A stretch of DNA of 54,882 nucleotides, taken from positions 1-54,882 of the forward strand of contig DASZVA010000009.1 in assembly GCA_035547395.1 (NCBI GenBank), given 5' to 3'. Position numbers and translations under genes: made by a program. Below are positions 40,245 through 48,479 of the stretch, piece after piece (positions within the stretch are counted from its first letter, which is position 1; the number at the start of each line of letters is the position of its first letter). The notes beneath the pieces are model-generated. The model saw nothing but the letters and a program-made list of their open reading frames with translations. It did no database searches and was not told the origin of the DNA. This DNA is from CALREJ01 sp035547395. Lineage in GTDB: Bacteria; Patescibacteriota; Gracilibacteria; Peribacterales; Peribacteraceae.

Positions 40245-41912
40245 ATGAACCGTCGAATTCTTCTCGCCGTTCCCCTTCTGATTGCAGGGTTTGCAACGGG
40301 CAATGCACTGCTTGCACAAACCGCAACCGGCAATCCGTTTTCGGATGTTCCAAACAGCAATGCACACGCCGACGCCATCGCGTACGTTCAGACACACGGC
40401 ATCGTGAGCGGCTACAACGATGGAACGTACAAACCCGATGCGACTGTAAACCGCGCGGAGTTTACGAAGATCATCGTCTCTGCGGTCTACGACGAACAGA
40501 CGATCAAGAGCTGCGACACGTCGACGCTTCACTTCAATGATATCGACGTGCATGCCTGGTACGCCCCGTACTTGTGCGTGGCGGTTCAGAAAAATGTCAT
40601 CGGGGGATATCCCGACGGCAGCTTCCGTCCGGCGGACAACATCAATCTGGCCGAAGCATCCAAGATCATCGTGCTCGCGTTCGGATACGATTCGACTCCG
40701 TCTGATCAGACGCTTTGGTACAGCGGATACATCGATGCGCTCACCAGCAGACACGCCGTCCCCGACGACGTCGGCTCCATCAGCAAACTGCTGACGCGCG
40801 GACAGATGGCGGAAATCATCTATCGCCTGCGCGCGAACGTGACGACAAAGTCATCGAAAACATCGCAGCAGCTGGAACAGGTGCGCGTGGAATCGTCGAA
40901 TACGTCGGTGGATGACACGGCTCTCCCCGTCGGTGACGGACACGTATCGACGACGGCCAAAGAAGGCTACATCTTCTCGTGCCAGACCAGTTTCAATTCT
41001 ATGGGCGGCGCCAACGGCACGACGCCGTGGATTCACGGACTGACATGGAACCGCTCCGAAAAACCGAGCGTCAGCGGATCCAAGAGCTGGAGCAACGGTC
41101 AATTCAGCATCACGACCAGCGGAGATATGCGCGTCATCACGGGCAACGACATTCCGATGAACGCGATCACGGGCACGTTCCCCATCCAGCAAAGCGATCC
41201 CGCATATCAGTACGACCGCAATCCGAATTCGATCCAGACGCAGACGATTTCCCTCTCGCTTCCGCTCAACCCGACGGTCGCGGCAAATCCGACCTGCGTG
41301 CCGATGGGGCTGATCGGGGTCGCGATCAACGGAGTCGCCATCTTCAACGGGCTCGATGCAGAAGGCCGCGACGCGGCGGCGCATGAGATTCTTGACGCAT
41401 GCGAAGGACATCCGCAGCAGCAGGGCATGTATCACTATCATGACGAAAGTCCGTGTCTGCACGACACGAATACCGCCGGTCAGTCGCCGCTTCTCGGGTA
41501 CGCGCTCGACGGATTCGGCATCTACGGCAAGTATGATGAGAACGGAAACGCATTGAGTTCAGCTGATCTCGACGAGTGCCACGGCCGCACCAGCCCGGTG
41601 ATGTGGGACGGCAAACTGGTCACCATGTATCACTACGTGCTGACCGACGATTATCCCTACACCGTCGGCTGCTTCAAGGGAACGCCCGTGAGCACCGGCG
41701 GACTCGGCAACGACGTGAACGGCGGAAACCAGCAGACCGGAACCCAAGGCGGCATGCAGCAGGAAGGACAGCAAGGACCCGGCGGCACGCCTCCGCAGGC
41801 TGCGATCGATGCGTGCACCGGCAAAGCAAGCAATGCCTCCTGTGATGTCAACGGACACACAGGCACCTGCCGCACCACGCCGGACGGAAGCTTCGCGTGC
41901 GTGCCGGGATGA
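40245..41912 (+). CDS. SLH-domain protein with YHYH domain (555 aa)
   Basis: A secreted protein. The signal peptide MNRRILLAVPLLIAGFATGNALLAQ is followed by three SLH motifs (FSDVPNSNAHADAIAYVQTHGIVSGYNDG, FNDIDVHAWYAPYLCVAVQKNVIGGYPDG, and a third at WYSGYIDALTSRHAVP). The C-terminal half is a YHYH domain: VAINGVAIFNGLDAEGRD, DACEGHPQQQGMYHYHDESPCL, YALDGFGIYG. The motif YHYH is intact and the domain includes several Cys that could form disulfides. YHYH proteins are secreted enzymes or binding proteins of unknown activity. The tail has a Gln/Gly-rich linker and a small Cys-rich end (CDVNGHTGTCRTTPDGSFACVPG). The gene is followed by an MFS gene on the same strand. Confidence 0.88.
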   Translation: MNRRILLAVPLLIAGFATGNALLAQTATGNPFSDVPNSNAHADAIAYVQTHGIVSGYNDGTYKPDATVNRAEFTKIIVSAVYDEQTIKSCDTSTLHFNDIDVHAWYAPYLCVAVQKNVIGGYPDGSFRPADNINLAEASKIIVLAFGYDSTPSDQTLWYSGYIDALTSRHAVPDDVGSISKLLTRGQMAEIIYRLRANVTTKSSKTSQQLEQVRVESSNTSVDDTALPVGDGHVSTTAKEGYIFSCQTSFNSMGGANGTTPWIHGLTWNRSEKPSVSGSKSWSNGQFSITTSGDMRVITGNDIPMNAITGTFPIQQSDPAYQYDRNPNSIQTQTISLSLPLNPTVAANPTCVPMGLIGVAINGVAIFNGLDAEGRDAAAHEILDACEGHPQQQGMYHYHDESPCLHDTNTAGQSPLLGYALDGFGIYGKYDENGNALSSADLDECHGRTSPVMWDGKLVTMYHYVLTDDYPYTVGCFKGTPVSTGGLGNDVNGGNQQTGTQGGMQQEGQQGPGGTPPQAAIDACTGKASNASCDVNGHTGTCRTTPDGSFACVPG

Positions 41913-41986
41913 GTCCGGAAATCTCCCTGAAGATGCTACGAAAAAACAACCGGTATGTTTTATAAAGCACACTTTTGATGATGCAA

Positions 41987-42016
41987 TTGAATTGCGCGAT
42001 GCGTGTCAGATAGAGT
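41987..42016 (+). promoter_or_regulatory. Sigma70-type promoter for the MFS gene
   Basis: TTGAAT (41987-41992), an 18-bp spacer, TAGAGT (42011-42016), ATG 8 nt later. Confidence 0.5.
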
Positions 42017-42024
42017 TGGCACAT

Positions 42025-43449
42025 ATGACCACCCACCCCCCTTCCCAAGGCGGCGGCATCACTCAGAAACTGAATGATGCACCGCTCAGTCTTTTTCATT
42101 ACCGTGCGATGCTTACCGCAGGCATGGGATTTTTCACCGATGCGTATGATCTCTTCATCATCGGCGTCGCGACGTCTCTCATCGGCGAACAGTGGCACCT
42201 GACGCCCGTGCAAGTGGGTCTGCTTGGAAGCAGCACATTGGTGGCAACGCTCATCGGCGCATTTACATTCGGCTTCATTGCCGATCGCGTGGGACGCAAA
42301 ACCGTCTATGGCATCGAAGCCGGCATCATGGCGCTCGGCGCGCTTGCCTGCGCGTTTGCTCCGAACTTCGCATGGCTGCTGGTATTTCGCTTCATCCTCG
42401 GCATCGGCATCGGCGGCGATTATCCGGTGAGCGGCGTGATCATGAGCGAATATTCGAATCAGAAAAACCGCGGGCAGCTCGTGGGCTTGGTCTTTTCCAT
42501 GCAGGCGCTCGGACTCGTGATCGGTCCCGCGGTCGCGCTTACCTTCCTCGCTGCAGGCATCGACCATGCGATCGTGTGGAGACTGCTCCTCGGACTCGGC
42601 GCACTCCCCGCTCTCGCCGTTATTTATTTCCGCAGAACACTCCCCGAATCCCCGCGCTATCTGTCACGCATGAAGGGCAGCTCGAAGGCGGCGGCGGAAG
42701 CGGTGCATCACTACAGTCAGGGAGTGGTTTCATCGGAGACGGAACAGGAAGAACGCATTCAGGGCGGCCTCCTCGCCTTCTTCAAAAATCCGCGCAATCT
42801 TCTGATTATCCTCGGCACGGCGGGCTCGTGGTTCCTGCTCGACTACGCGTACTATGGAAACACCATCTCGACGCCACTCGTTTTGCAGAGCGTGTCGGCA
42901 GGGAGTTCGCTTTTGCAGAAGACCGCATGGAGCTTGATGATCTTCGCGGTCGCGGCGGCGCCTGGCTACGTGTTCGCGTTCTCGCTCATCGATAAGATCG
43001 GACATAAGAGATTACAGTGGATCGGATTTGTCGCGATGGCGCTTTGCTTCGGCGCGATCGGACTCATCCCGGGGCTGACGCAAATGGTCGTGCCGTTCCT
43101 CGTGCTCTACGGACTCAGTTATTTCTTCACGGAATTCGGACCGAACGTCACGACGTTCATCATTCCGACGGAGGTCTTCCCGATCAACGTACGCACCACC
43201 GGCCACGGCATCGCCGCCGGCATCGGCAAAGTCGGGGCATTTCTCGGAGTGTTCGTCTTCCCGATGCTGAACGCGCAGTTCGGTCTCAACGGCACGCTTC
43301 TCATCTCCGCAGGTTGCGCGGTTGCCGGAGCATTGCTGACGCTCGTGCTGCCGGAACCTGCGGGTCGCAGCATCGAGGAAGTCAGTGGCGAGCATCGCAT
43401 GTACGCAAAACACACGCCGACGGTCTCGACTGAACCGCGGCCGGCGTAA
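42025..43449 (+). CDS. MFS transporter (phosphate:H+ symporter-like)
   Basis: A 474-residue 12-helix MFS permease. The loop 2-3 signature GFIADRVGRKTVYG and RFILGIGIGGDYPVSGVIMSEY in helix 4 match the PHS (Pho84-like) and related organic-acid:H+ symporters. The two halves are joined by a cytoplasmic loop with ESPRYLSRMKG, as in sugar-porter-like MFS members. The end is short and hydrophilic. Phosphate is the best guess from the GGDYPVS block, but aromatic or sialic acid transporters share it. Start chosen at ATG 42025, 8 nt after TAGAGT. The frame upstream overlaps the YHYH gene. A clear terminator follows 22 bp after the stop. Confidence 0.86.
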   Translation: MTTHPPSQGGGITQKLNDAPLSLFHYRAMLTAGMGFFTDAYDLFIIGVATSLIGEQWHLTPVQVGLLGSSTLVATLIGAFTFGFIADRVGRKTVYGIEAGIMALGALACAFAPNFAWLLVFRFILGIGIGGDYPVSGVIMSEYSNQKNRGQLVGLVFSMQALGLVIGPAVALTFLAAGIDHAIVWRLLLGLGALPALAVIYFRRTLPESPRYLSRMKGSSKAAAEAVHHYSQGVVSSETEQEERIQGGLLAFFKNPRNLLIILGTAGSWFLLDYAYYGNTISTPLVLQSVSAGSSLLQKTAWSLMIFAVAAAPGYVFAFSLIDKIGHKRLQWIGFVAMALCFGAIGLIPGLTQMVVPFLVLYGLSYFFTEFGPNVTTFIIPTEVFPINVRTTGHGIAAGIGKVGAFLGVFVFPMLNAQFGLNGTLLISAGCAVAGALLTLVLPEPAGRSIEEVSGEHRMYAKHTPTVSTEPRPA

Positions 43450-43470
43450 AATTAAAAAAGTTGGTATCCA

Positions 43471-43493
43471 AGCCCCGCGAAAGCGGGGTTTTG
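43471..43493 (+). terminator. Intrinsic terminator after the MFS gene
   Basis: CCCCGC GAAA GCGGGG with an extra AG upstream, followed by TTTTGT: a 6-bp G+C stem with a stable GAAA tetraloop and a short T-run. Confidence 0.85.
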
Positions 43494-43519
43494 TAAATGC
43501 GATTCGATCGTTCTAAAAT
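43491..43519 (+). promoter_or_regulatory. Sigma70-type promoter for the 104-aa gene
   Basis: TTGTAA (43491-43496), a 17-bp spacer, TAAAAT (43514-43519), and ATG 43527 after 7 nt. It overlaps the end of the preceding terminator. Confidence 0.6.
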
Positions 43520-43526
43520 GCATTCG

Positions 43527-43841
43527 ATGTTTGGAATCAATACCGCCATCGAGGCATTCGAAAGGAATCCGACGGATGATGCGGCTCAGGACGTGGACAT
43601 GGAAGTGCGCTCTTCTGTGTTGTTTTCGTTCTTCCTGCGCAGCGAAGGTTGCCCGGTTCCTCCGATTCTATTCGATCAATTGGAACGCGCTCACAGCGTA
43701 CTGCAGAACGTGCAAACACCGACCGACCTCACGCGACACTACGCCGCTTCGGTTCTTTACCGAAAAGATATACTGCTGGCTCACGACAGAGGAGATCATG
43801 CGACGGTGGATGCGATGATCAAGGAAGCGTTGGAATCATAA
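43527..43841 (+). CDS. Hypothetical protein (104 aa)
   Basis: Not recognised. A soluble, helical 104-residue protein (MFGINTAIEAFERNPTDDAA..., RHYAASVLYRKDILLAHDRGDHATVDAMIKEAL) with no metal or catalytic motif. A canonical promoter (TTGTAA-N17-TAAAAT) 7 nt before ATG 43527 fixes the start and predicts a leaderless mRNA, which is better evidence for a real gene than the reading frame alone. The ATG at 43497 would lie inside the promoter. The tmRNA region follows. Confidence 0.6.
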   Translation: MFGINTAIEAFERNPTDDAAQDVDMEVRSSVLFSFFLRSEGCPVPPILFDQLERAHSVLQNVQTPTDLTRHYAASVLYRKDILLAHDRGDHATVDAMIKEALES

Positions 43842-43856
43842 AAAAGGCGCGCGTTA

Positions 43857-43886
43857 TTTCATGATTTCTTTATTTTGTGTTATAGT
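43857..43886 (+). promoter_or_regulatory. Probable tmRNA promoter
   Basis: TTTCAT (43857-43862), an 18-bp spacer, TATAGT (43881-43886). The tmRNA 5' end is 105 nt downstream, so a leader of about 100 nt, including the partial 5'-end copy, would have to be removed by RNase P. Confidence 0.4.
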
Positions 43887-43908
43887 CACAATGCTCATTC
43901 ACAGCACT

Positions 43909-43926
43909 GGGATGACAGGCTTCGAC
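43909..43926 (+). repeat. Partial copy of the tmRNA 5' end
   Basis: GGGATGACAGGCTTCGAC differs at one of 18 positions from the tmRNA 5' segment at 43992-44009. It lies 83 bp upstream of it. Further similarity stops on both sides, apart from hairpin repeats in between. Confidence 0.6.
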
Positions 43927-43990
43927 CCGACTTCGCTCCACTTCACTTCGTTTCGCGGAGCTTTGCCGGGCAAGCAGCGTAAAACATTTT

Positions 43991-44401
43991 GGGGATGTCA
44001 GGCTTCGACAGCGTGATACCTAATTATGCGTCGCTTCGATCCGGGATGGCAGCGGTTCCCGTCACCCACTTGCTGCACACTATAATTGCCAAACGCAATT
44101 ACCTCGGCGTTCGCTTCTCCAGCCTGAAGACAGCTTTTGCTGCTTCGACCGGTTACGCTCTCGCCGCCTAAGTTTCCCTTTTGCGGAAACGCGTCTCGCC
44201 CGGGATCCTCGCTAGCGGGATGAGACGTCATCAGCGGGGTGGGCTCATCGTCTGACGTTGCGATGATCCGACATTCTTTACGTCATCACTCACACTCCAT
44301 CCTTGTTCCTTCCTGAGGAATGTGAGAACCGGAAGGTCCATGACCGTACGAGCACCATGATTACACGTTGGACCCGGGTTCAATTCCCGGCATCTCCACC
44401 A
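43991..44401 (+). ncRNA. ssrA: Transfer-messenger RNA (tmRNA)
   Basis: tmRNA rescues stalled ribosomes by acting as tRNA-Ala and then as mRNA for a degradation tag. The 5' end GGGGATG pairs with CATCTCC at the 3' end (7 bp, one G-U), and the CCA tail is encoded (44399-44401). The T-arm GGGTTCAATTCCC and the 5' block GGCTTCGAC are diagnostic. The tag frame appears to begin at GCC 44088 and end at TAA 44169-44171. It codes 27 residues starting AKRNYLGVRF and ending STGYALAA, longer than the 10-residue tag of E. coli but with the expected A-L-A-A end. The molecule is about 411 nt. It lies in a repeat-rich stretch. Confidence 0.95.
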
Positions 44402-44407
44402 CACTTC

Positions 44408-44611
44408 GCTCGCCTAACGGCGAGCTTCGCGTGGCAAGCCACCGAAAATTGAATCACTTCTACTGAGAAGTGTGCCCCGCGTAGCTTTAGCGAAGTGGGG
44501 CTGTGTATACACACTCCGCGCCCTGCCGGGCGCTTCGCGTGGCAAGCCACACTTTGATAATAACAACTTCGCGGAGTGTGCCCCGCGTAGCTTTAGCGAA
44601 GTGGGGCTGTG
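44408..44611 (+). repeat. Hairpin-repeat field between tmRNA and GIY-YIG gene
   Basis: Perfect small hairpins follow one another: GCTCGCC-TAAC-GGCGAGC (44408-44425), GTGGCAAGCCAC (44431-44442), and GCGCCC-TGCC-GGGCGC (44518-44533). A 36-bp segment starting GTGTGCCCCGCGTAG and ending GTGGGGCTGTG is repeated exactly at 44470-44505 and 44576-44611. CTTCGCGTGGCAAGCCAC is repeated at 44425-44442 and 44533-44550. So a unit of about 106 bp is duplicated. Related motifs occur upstream of the tmRNA near 43930-43975. Confidence 0.85.
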
Positions 44612-44628
44612 ATATACAATGAGCTGCT

Positions 44629-44865
44629 ATGCACTACGTCTATATCCTCAAGCTTGAAAACGGTCAGCACTACATCGGCTGTACACATGACCTTCAATCG
44701 AGATTGGAGAAACATACGCATCATGCCGTGCCAACAACGAGCCGAATCAGACCCGAAGAGCTTGAATTCTATGCTGCATTCAAAACGAAAGAGAAAGCGT
44801 ATGCGTTTGAGAAATATCTGAAGAGTTCATCAGGCTTTGCATTTCGAAATAAGAGATTGATCTGA
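44629..44865 (+). CDS. Small GIY-YIG nuclease-like protein
   Basis: A 78-residue stand-alone GIY-YIG domain. VYILKLENGQHYIGCT carries the GIY/YIG strands (here VYI and YIG), DLQSRLEKH the catalytic Arg region, and ELEFYAAFKTKEKAYAFEKYLK the conserved Glu-bearing helix. It matches the small UPF0213/UvrC N-terminal-like proteins widespread in CPR and Bacteroidetes. Activity as a nuclease is plausible but unproven for these. It sits 17 bp after the second copy of the 36-bp hairpin repeat, with TACAAT 8 nt before the ATG. No mobile-element partner is recognised. Confidence 0.85.
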   Translation: MHYVYILKLENGQHYIGCTHDLQSRLEKHTHHAVPTTSRIRPEELEFYAAFKTKEKAYAFEKYLKSSSGFAFRNKRLI

Positions 44866-44903
44866 ATGATTCACTCAAATCGAATCCTTTCCACCATCCC
44901 TAA

Positions 44904-46313
44904 TTACATTATCGGCAGCGTGAAGCTGATCTTCGTGCCGCGACCTTCGATGCTCTCGATCCAGATGCGGCCGCCGGCTTTTTCGACAATGCCCTTGGCG
45001 ATGTAGAGGCCGAGTCCGTTGCCGTCGGGTTTCACGCGTCCCGCATTGCTCGCGCGGCGGTATTTCTCAAACATGTGTTCCAGATCTTCTCTCGGAATGC
45101 CGACGCCCTGATCCTCGATCGAGATGGTTACGCGCTGCTTGCCTTCACTGGCGCGCAGCGTGATGGTCGATCCTTCGGGCGAGTACTCGATCGCGTTCTG
45201 CAGCAGCTGGCGCAGTACCAGGCTGAGCATGTTGTGATCGAACGGGAAGAACAGATCCTTGTCCATCACAACGTTCATCTTTTGCTTGCGCTTGTCGATG
45301 CTCGACTGCCACTCGTGCACCGAATTCTCGAATAGATTTTTGAGCGACGACGGCACGGGCAGATAATCGAGCGTGTTGAGATCGACTTTCTCCGCCTGCT
45401 GCAGCGTGTCGATGATGCTGTTGAGGCGGCCGAGACCTTCATCCATGCAGACGACGTGTTCTTCGACGATCGCTTGCAGACGCGGATCATCGACGCTGTC
45501 GCGCAGCGTCTCGAGCGACCACTTCATGATCGTGAGCGGTTCGCCGAGCTGATGGAACGTGAGCTTGAGAAGGCCCGAACGTTCGTTGTTGATTTTGTTG
45601 AGGATCATCAGCTGTCTGCGCTCCCAGAGCGTGACGATCGCGACCGCAATGAGAATGCCCCCGAGCACCACGAGCACGAGCGCGACGGGCGTGAAGATGC
45701 TTTGCGACAGAAACGCATACAGGTCGGCACGCATGTCGATGCCGATGATGCCGGCAACTGATCCGTCTTTGCGATAAATCGGCGCATAGCCGGAGATCAG
45801 CGCGCCCCATTGATCGTACGTCACGGTAGAATCCGTCGTCGGATGCAGGAATGCATCGTGCTGCAGCGCGGGAACATTGCTGATGTCATAGAGATCGCCG
45901 GGATGAGACGGCGCTTCATCGGGAGAGACGACGCCGTCGTGGTTCACGTCCAGCTCTGCCTTGGTGCTGAGTGCGTCCGCATCCGCCACGAATGCGAGTT
46001 CCATCGGATTGATCGTCTTGCGCATGATGTAGGCGAAGCGCACGTCGGGCAGTGTTCGCAGGGATTTCAATCGATGCACCAGGTCGATGAATGCCGGCTT
46101 GGTTTCATCCTTCGGCCCCTGGATCTGATCGAGTTCATCACCGGGGATAAAGAGGGCCGCGGAACCCGCCATGCTCGCAAGCTGGGTTTTCAGCTGCGAT
46201 TCCATGATGTCGCGCGAGCGAATGTAGAAATAAGAACCTGCCAGCGCGACGCTCGTGCCGATGACGATTGAGAGCACGACGACGGGCCAATGTCTGCGTA
46301 GAGAGAGATGCAT
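44904..46313 (-). CDS. Membrane sensor histidine kinase with EF-hand-like loop in its sensor
   Basis: A 469-residue sensor kinase. Two membrane helices (~10-30 and ~215-240) flank an extracytoplasmic domain (~30-215), read as a Cache-like sensor. Near its middle is DVNHDGVVSPDE, a complete 12-residue EF-hand-type loop (D-x-N-x-D-G-x-x-S-x-x-E), so Ca2+ binding is likely. The phosphoacceptor His lies in LKLTFHQLGEPLT (divergent H-box). Catalytic boxes follow: LLQNAIEYSPEG (N), DQGVGIPREDLEHMFEKYRR (G1/F) and GNGLGLYIAKGIVEKAGG (G2). No response regulator is adjacent, so it is an orphan. The start at 46313 is chosen because TATAAT is 24 nt upstream; ATG 46382 would lie beyond it. Confidence 0.9.
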   Translation of the reverse strand: MHLSLRRHWPVVVLSIVIGTSVALAGSYFYIRSRDIMESQLKTQLASMAGSAALFIPGDELDQIQGPKDETKPAFIDLVHRLKSLRTLPDVRFAYIMRKTINPMELAFVADADALSTKAELDVNHDGVVSPDEAPSHPGDLYDISNVPALQHDAFLHPTTDSTVTYDQWGALISGYAPIYRKDGSVAGIIGIDMRADLYAFLSQSIFTPVALVLVVLGGILIAVAIVTLWERRQLMILNKINNERSGLLKLTFHQLGEPLTIMKWSLETLRDSVDDPRLQAIVEEHVVCMDEGLGRLNSIIDTLQQAEKVDLNTLDYLPVPSSLKNLFENSVHEWQSSIDKRKQKMNVVMDKDLFFPFDHNMLSLVLRQLLQNAIEYSPEGSTITLRASEGKQRVTISIEDQGVGIPREDLEHMFEKYRRASNAGRVKPDGNGLGLYIAKGIVEKAGGRIWIESIEGRGTKISFTLPIM

Positions 46314-46337
46314 CAAGGAAGTGCGTGTTTTCGTTCT

Positions 46338-46343
46338 ATTATA
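46338..46343 (-). promoter_or_regulatory. -10 box TATAAT for the histidine kinase
   Basis: Minus-strand TGCTATAAT (extended -10) with a 24-nt leader to the ATG. Confidence 0.6.
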
Positions 46344-46435
46344 GCAAAAAAAGCCATAAATCGCCAGCCAGCCGCCTTTCATACGTCTGAAAAAACCGGC
46401 GTATTTCAGACTTCTCGACGGGGTCGTCCGCCCTG

Positions 46436-46441
46436 TACACT
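46436..46441 (+). promoter_or_regulatory. -10 box TACACT for alaS
   Basis: TACACT, 26 nt, ATG 46468. A second TACACG lies 8 nt before the ATG, so a leaderless alternative is possible. Confidence 0.45.
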
Positions 46442-46467
46442 CCGATCGTCACGTACACGATTTTTCT

Positions 46468-48363
46468 ATGAAACAGCTCTCCACAGACGATTTGCGTCAG
46501 GCATACCTCGATTTCTTTCGCTCACACGGGCACACCGTGATTCCGGGTGCGCCGCTGATACCGGAGAACGACCCGACCGTGCTCTTTACGACGGCCGGCA
46601 TGCATCCGCTGGTCCCCTATCTGATGGGAGAAAAACATCCCGCGGGCAATAGACTGACAGACGTGCAGCGCTGCGTGCGCACGGGCGACATCGACGAAGT
46701 CGGCGACAGCAGCCACCTGACACTGTTTGAAATGCTCGGCAACTGGTCGCTGGGTGATTACTTCAAGGAAGGCGCGATTGAGATGAGCTTTGCATTCCTC
46801 ACGAAGGTGCTGGAGATTCCGGTCGAAATGCTGGCCGTCACCTGCTTCGCGGGCGACGATGATGCGCCGAGAGACGATGAATCCGCGGCGATCTGGGAAC
46901 GCGTGGGCATCCCGCGCGACCGCATCGGATTTTTGCCCAAGGCCAAGAACTGGTGGGGGCCCGCCGGACAGACCGGCCCGTGCGGTCCGGATACGGAAAT
47001 GTTTTATTGGGTCGGACCGACGCCGCTGCCGCCTCCGGGAAGCAATCCCGCAACCGATGATCCCAACTGGCTCGAGATCTGGAACGACGTCTTCATGCAG
47101 TACAACAAGAAGGAAGATGGAACATTTGAACCGCTCGCGCAGCAAAACGTCGACACGGGCATGGGTCTCGAGCGCGTCGCGAAAGTTCTGCAAGGAGTTG
47201 AGACAGTGTACGAGACGGATCGTATGAAGCCGATCAAACAAAAGGTGATTTCATTCTTAGGAAGAAATGATGATGCGATGATTGCAGGAGATATACAGTC
47301 CCAGAATTTCATCGAGAGACATGCACGTATCATTACTGATCACATCAAAGCGGCAGTCTTTATCATTGCTGACGGAGTGAAACCCGGAAATGTGGATCAG
47401 TCCTATGTTCTGCGTCGACTCATTCGTCGTGCAATCCGTTCTGCCCGGTCATTGAGAATGCCTCACGACGGAAACTTCACGCCGCAAATCGCCGAAGAAG
47501 TCATCAACCAGTACGGCCACGTGTACGGACATTTGAAAGCGAAGGAAAAAGAGATCCGCGACACGCTGAGTCATGAGGAGCAGCAGTTTGGAAAAACGCT
47601 GCAGGAAGGGCTGAAACGATTTTCCAATGTCACCGCATCGCTTGAAGGAAACGAGATCGACGGCATGACCGCATTCCATCTCTATGACACCTACGGCTTT
47701 CCACTGGAACTCACGAAGGAGCTCGCGCAGGAGCAGGGACTCACGGTGGATGAAGCAGGATTTCAGAGTGCGTTTGAAAAGCATCAGGAAAAATCGCGCG
47801 CGGGAGCGGAGCAGAAATTCAAGGGCGGACTCGCCGATCACAGCGCGGAGACGACGAAGCTGCACACGGCGACTCATTTGCTCAATGCTGCATTACACAG
47901 AGTCCTCGGCGATCACGTGAACCAGAAAGGAAGCAACATCACGGCGGAGAGACTGCGTTTCGATTTCACGCACGGGGACAAAATGACGCCGGAACAGATC
48001 AAGGAAGTAGAGGATCTGGTGAATGAAGCGATTGCGGCGGACGTACCGGTGACCTATCACCTCACGACCGTCGACGGCGCAAAGCAAGAAGGCGCGATCG
48101 GCGTCTTTGATGATCGATATGGAAGCGAAGTGAAAGTGTATGTGATGGGAGATCCACAAGGAATGACCGCGGGCAGCGGCAAGATCGGCGACGGTACCGT
48201 ATTTAGCAAGGAAATCTGCGGCGGCCCGCATGTCGCGCATACGGGACTGCTCGGGCACTTCACCATTCAGAAAGAAGAAAGTTCGTCGGCAGGTGTGCGA
48301 CGTATCAAGGCCGTCGTACAAGGTGGACCAGCAGACATTGAAGTAGCAAAAGAAAGACAGTGA
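46468..48363 (+). CDS. alaS: Alanyl-tRNA synthetase, short form without C-Ala domain
   Basis: AlaRS charges tRNA-Ala and edits Ser/Gly mischarges. Here it has 631 residues, against about 870-880 in E. coli. The N-terminal catalytic domain is complete (PVIPGAPLIPENDPTVLFTTAGMHPL-type motif 1 region, NVDTGMGLERV, LRRLIRRAIR). The editing domain is also present, with its zinc-binding HTATH and CGGPH and a GSGKI loop. What is missing is the C-terminal C-Ala (DHHA1-like) domain with its linker coiled coil: the protein ends shortly after the editing domain. Short AlaRS of this form is known from CPR and organelles. The stop codon is followed at 3 bp by a heptamer repeat. The region around 47200-47460 is more A+T-rich than the rest. 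Confidence 0.95.
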   Translation: MKQLSTDDLRQAYLDFFRSHGHTVIPGAPLIPENDPTVLFTTAGMHPLVPYLMGEKHPAGNRLTDVQRCVRTGDIDEVGDSSHLTLFEMLGNWSLGDYFKEGAIEMSFAFLTKVLEIPVEMLAVTCFAGDDDAPRDDESAAIWERVGIPRDRIGFLPKAKNWWGPAGQTGPCGPDTEMFYWVGPTPLPPPGSNPATDDPNWLEIWNDVFMQYNKKEDGTFEPLAQQNVDTGMGLERVAKVLQGVETVYETDRMKPIKQKVISFLGRNDDAMIAGDIQSQNFIERHARIITDHIKAAVFIIADGVKPGNVDQSYVLRRLIRRAIRSARSLRMPHDGNFTPQIAEEVINQYGHVYGHLKAKEKEIRDTLSHEEQQFGKTLQEGLKRFSNVTASLEGNEIDGMTAFHLYDTYGFPLELTKELAQEQGLTVDEAGFQSAFEKHQEKSRAGAEQKFKGGLADHSAETTKLHTATHLLNAALHRVLGDHVNQKGSNITAERLRFDFTHGDKMTPEQIKEVEDLVNEAIAADVPVTYHLTTVDGAKQEGAIGVFDDRYGSEVKVYVMGDPQGMTAGSGKIGDGTVFSKEICGGPHVAHTGLLGHFTIQKEESSSAGVRRIKAVVQGGPADIEVAKERQ

Positions 48364-48366
48364 TTC

Positions 48367-48437
48367 GTTACTGGTTATTGGTTACTGGTTTCATTCCTGC
48401 TAAACCAAAAACCAATAACGAATAACTAATAACTACA
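48367..48437. repeat. 7-bp-periodic inverted repeat after alaS
   Basis: GTTACTG, GTTATTG, GTTACTG and GTTTCAT run in phase of 7 from 48367. The right side (48402-48437) is the complement in phase: AAACCAAAAACCAATAAC then GAATAACTAATAAC. The arms 48374-48391 and 48402-48419 match at 16 of 18 positions around a 10-bp loop. No T-run, so it is not a standard terminator. Confidence 0.65.
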
Positions 48438-48479
48438 AGCTCCCTCCATTTTCCATTTTCCTTTTTCACTTTTCAATTT

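Noticed and set aside
44408..44611. CRISPR or extra tRNA genes beside tmRNA
   Set aside because: Only two copies of a hairpin unit; no cloverleaf and no spacer pattern.
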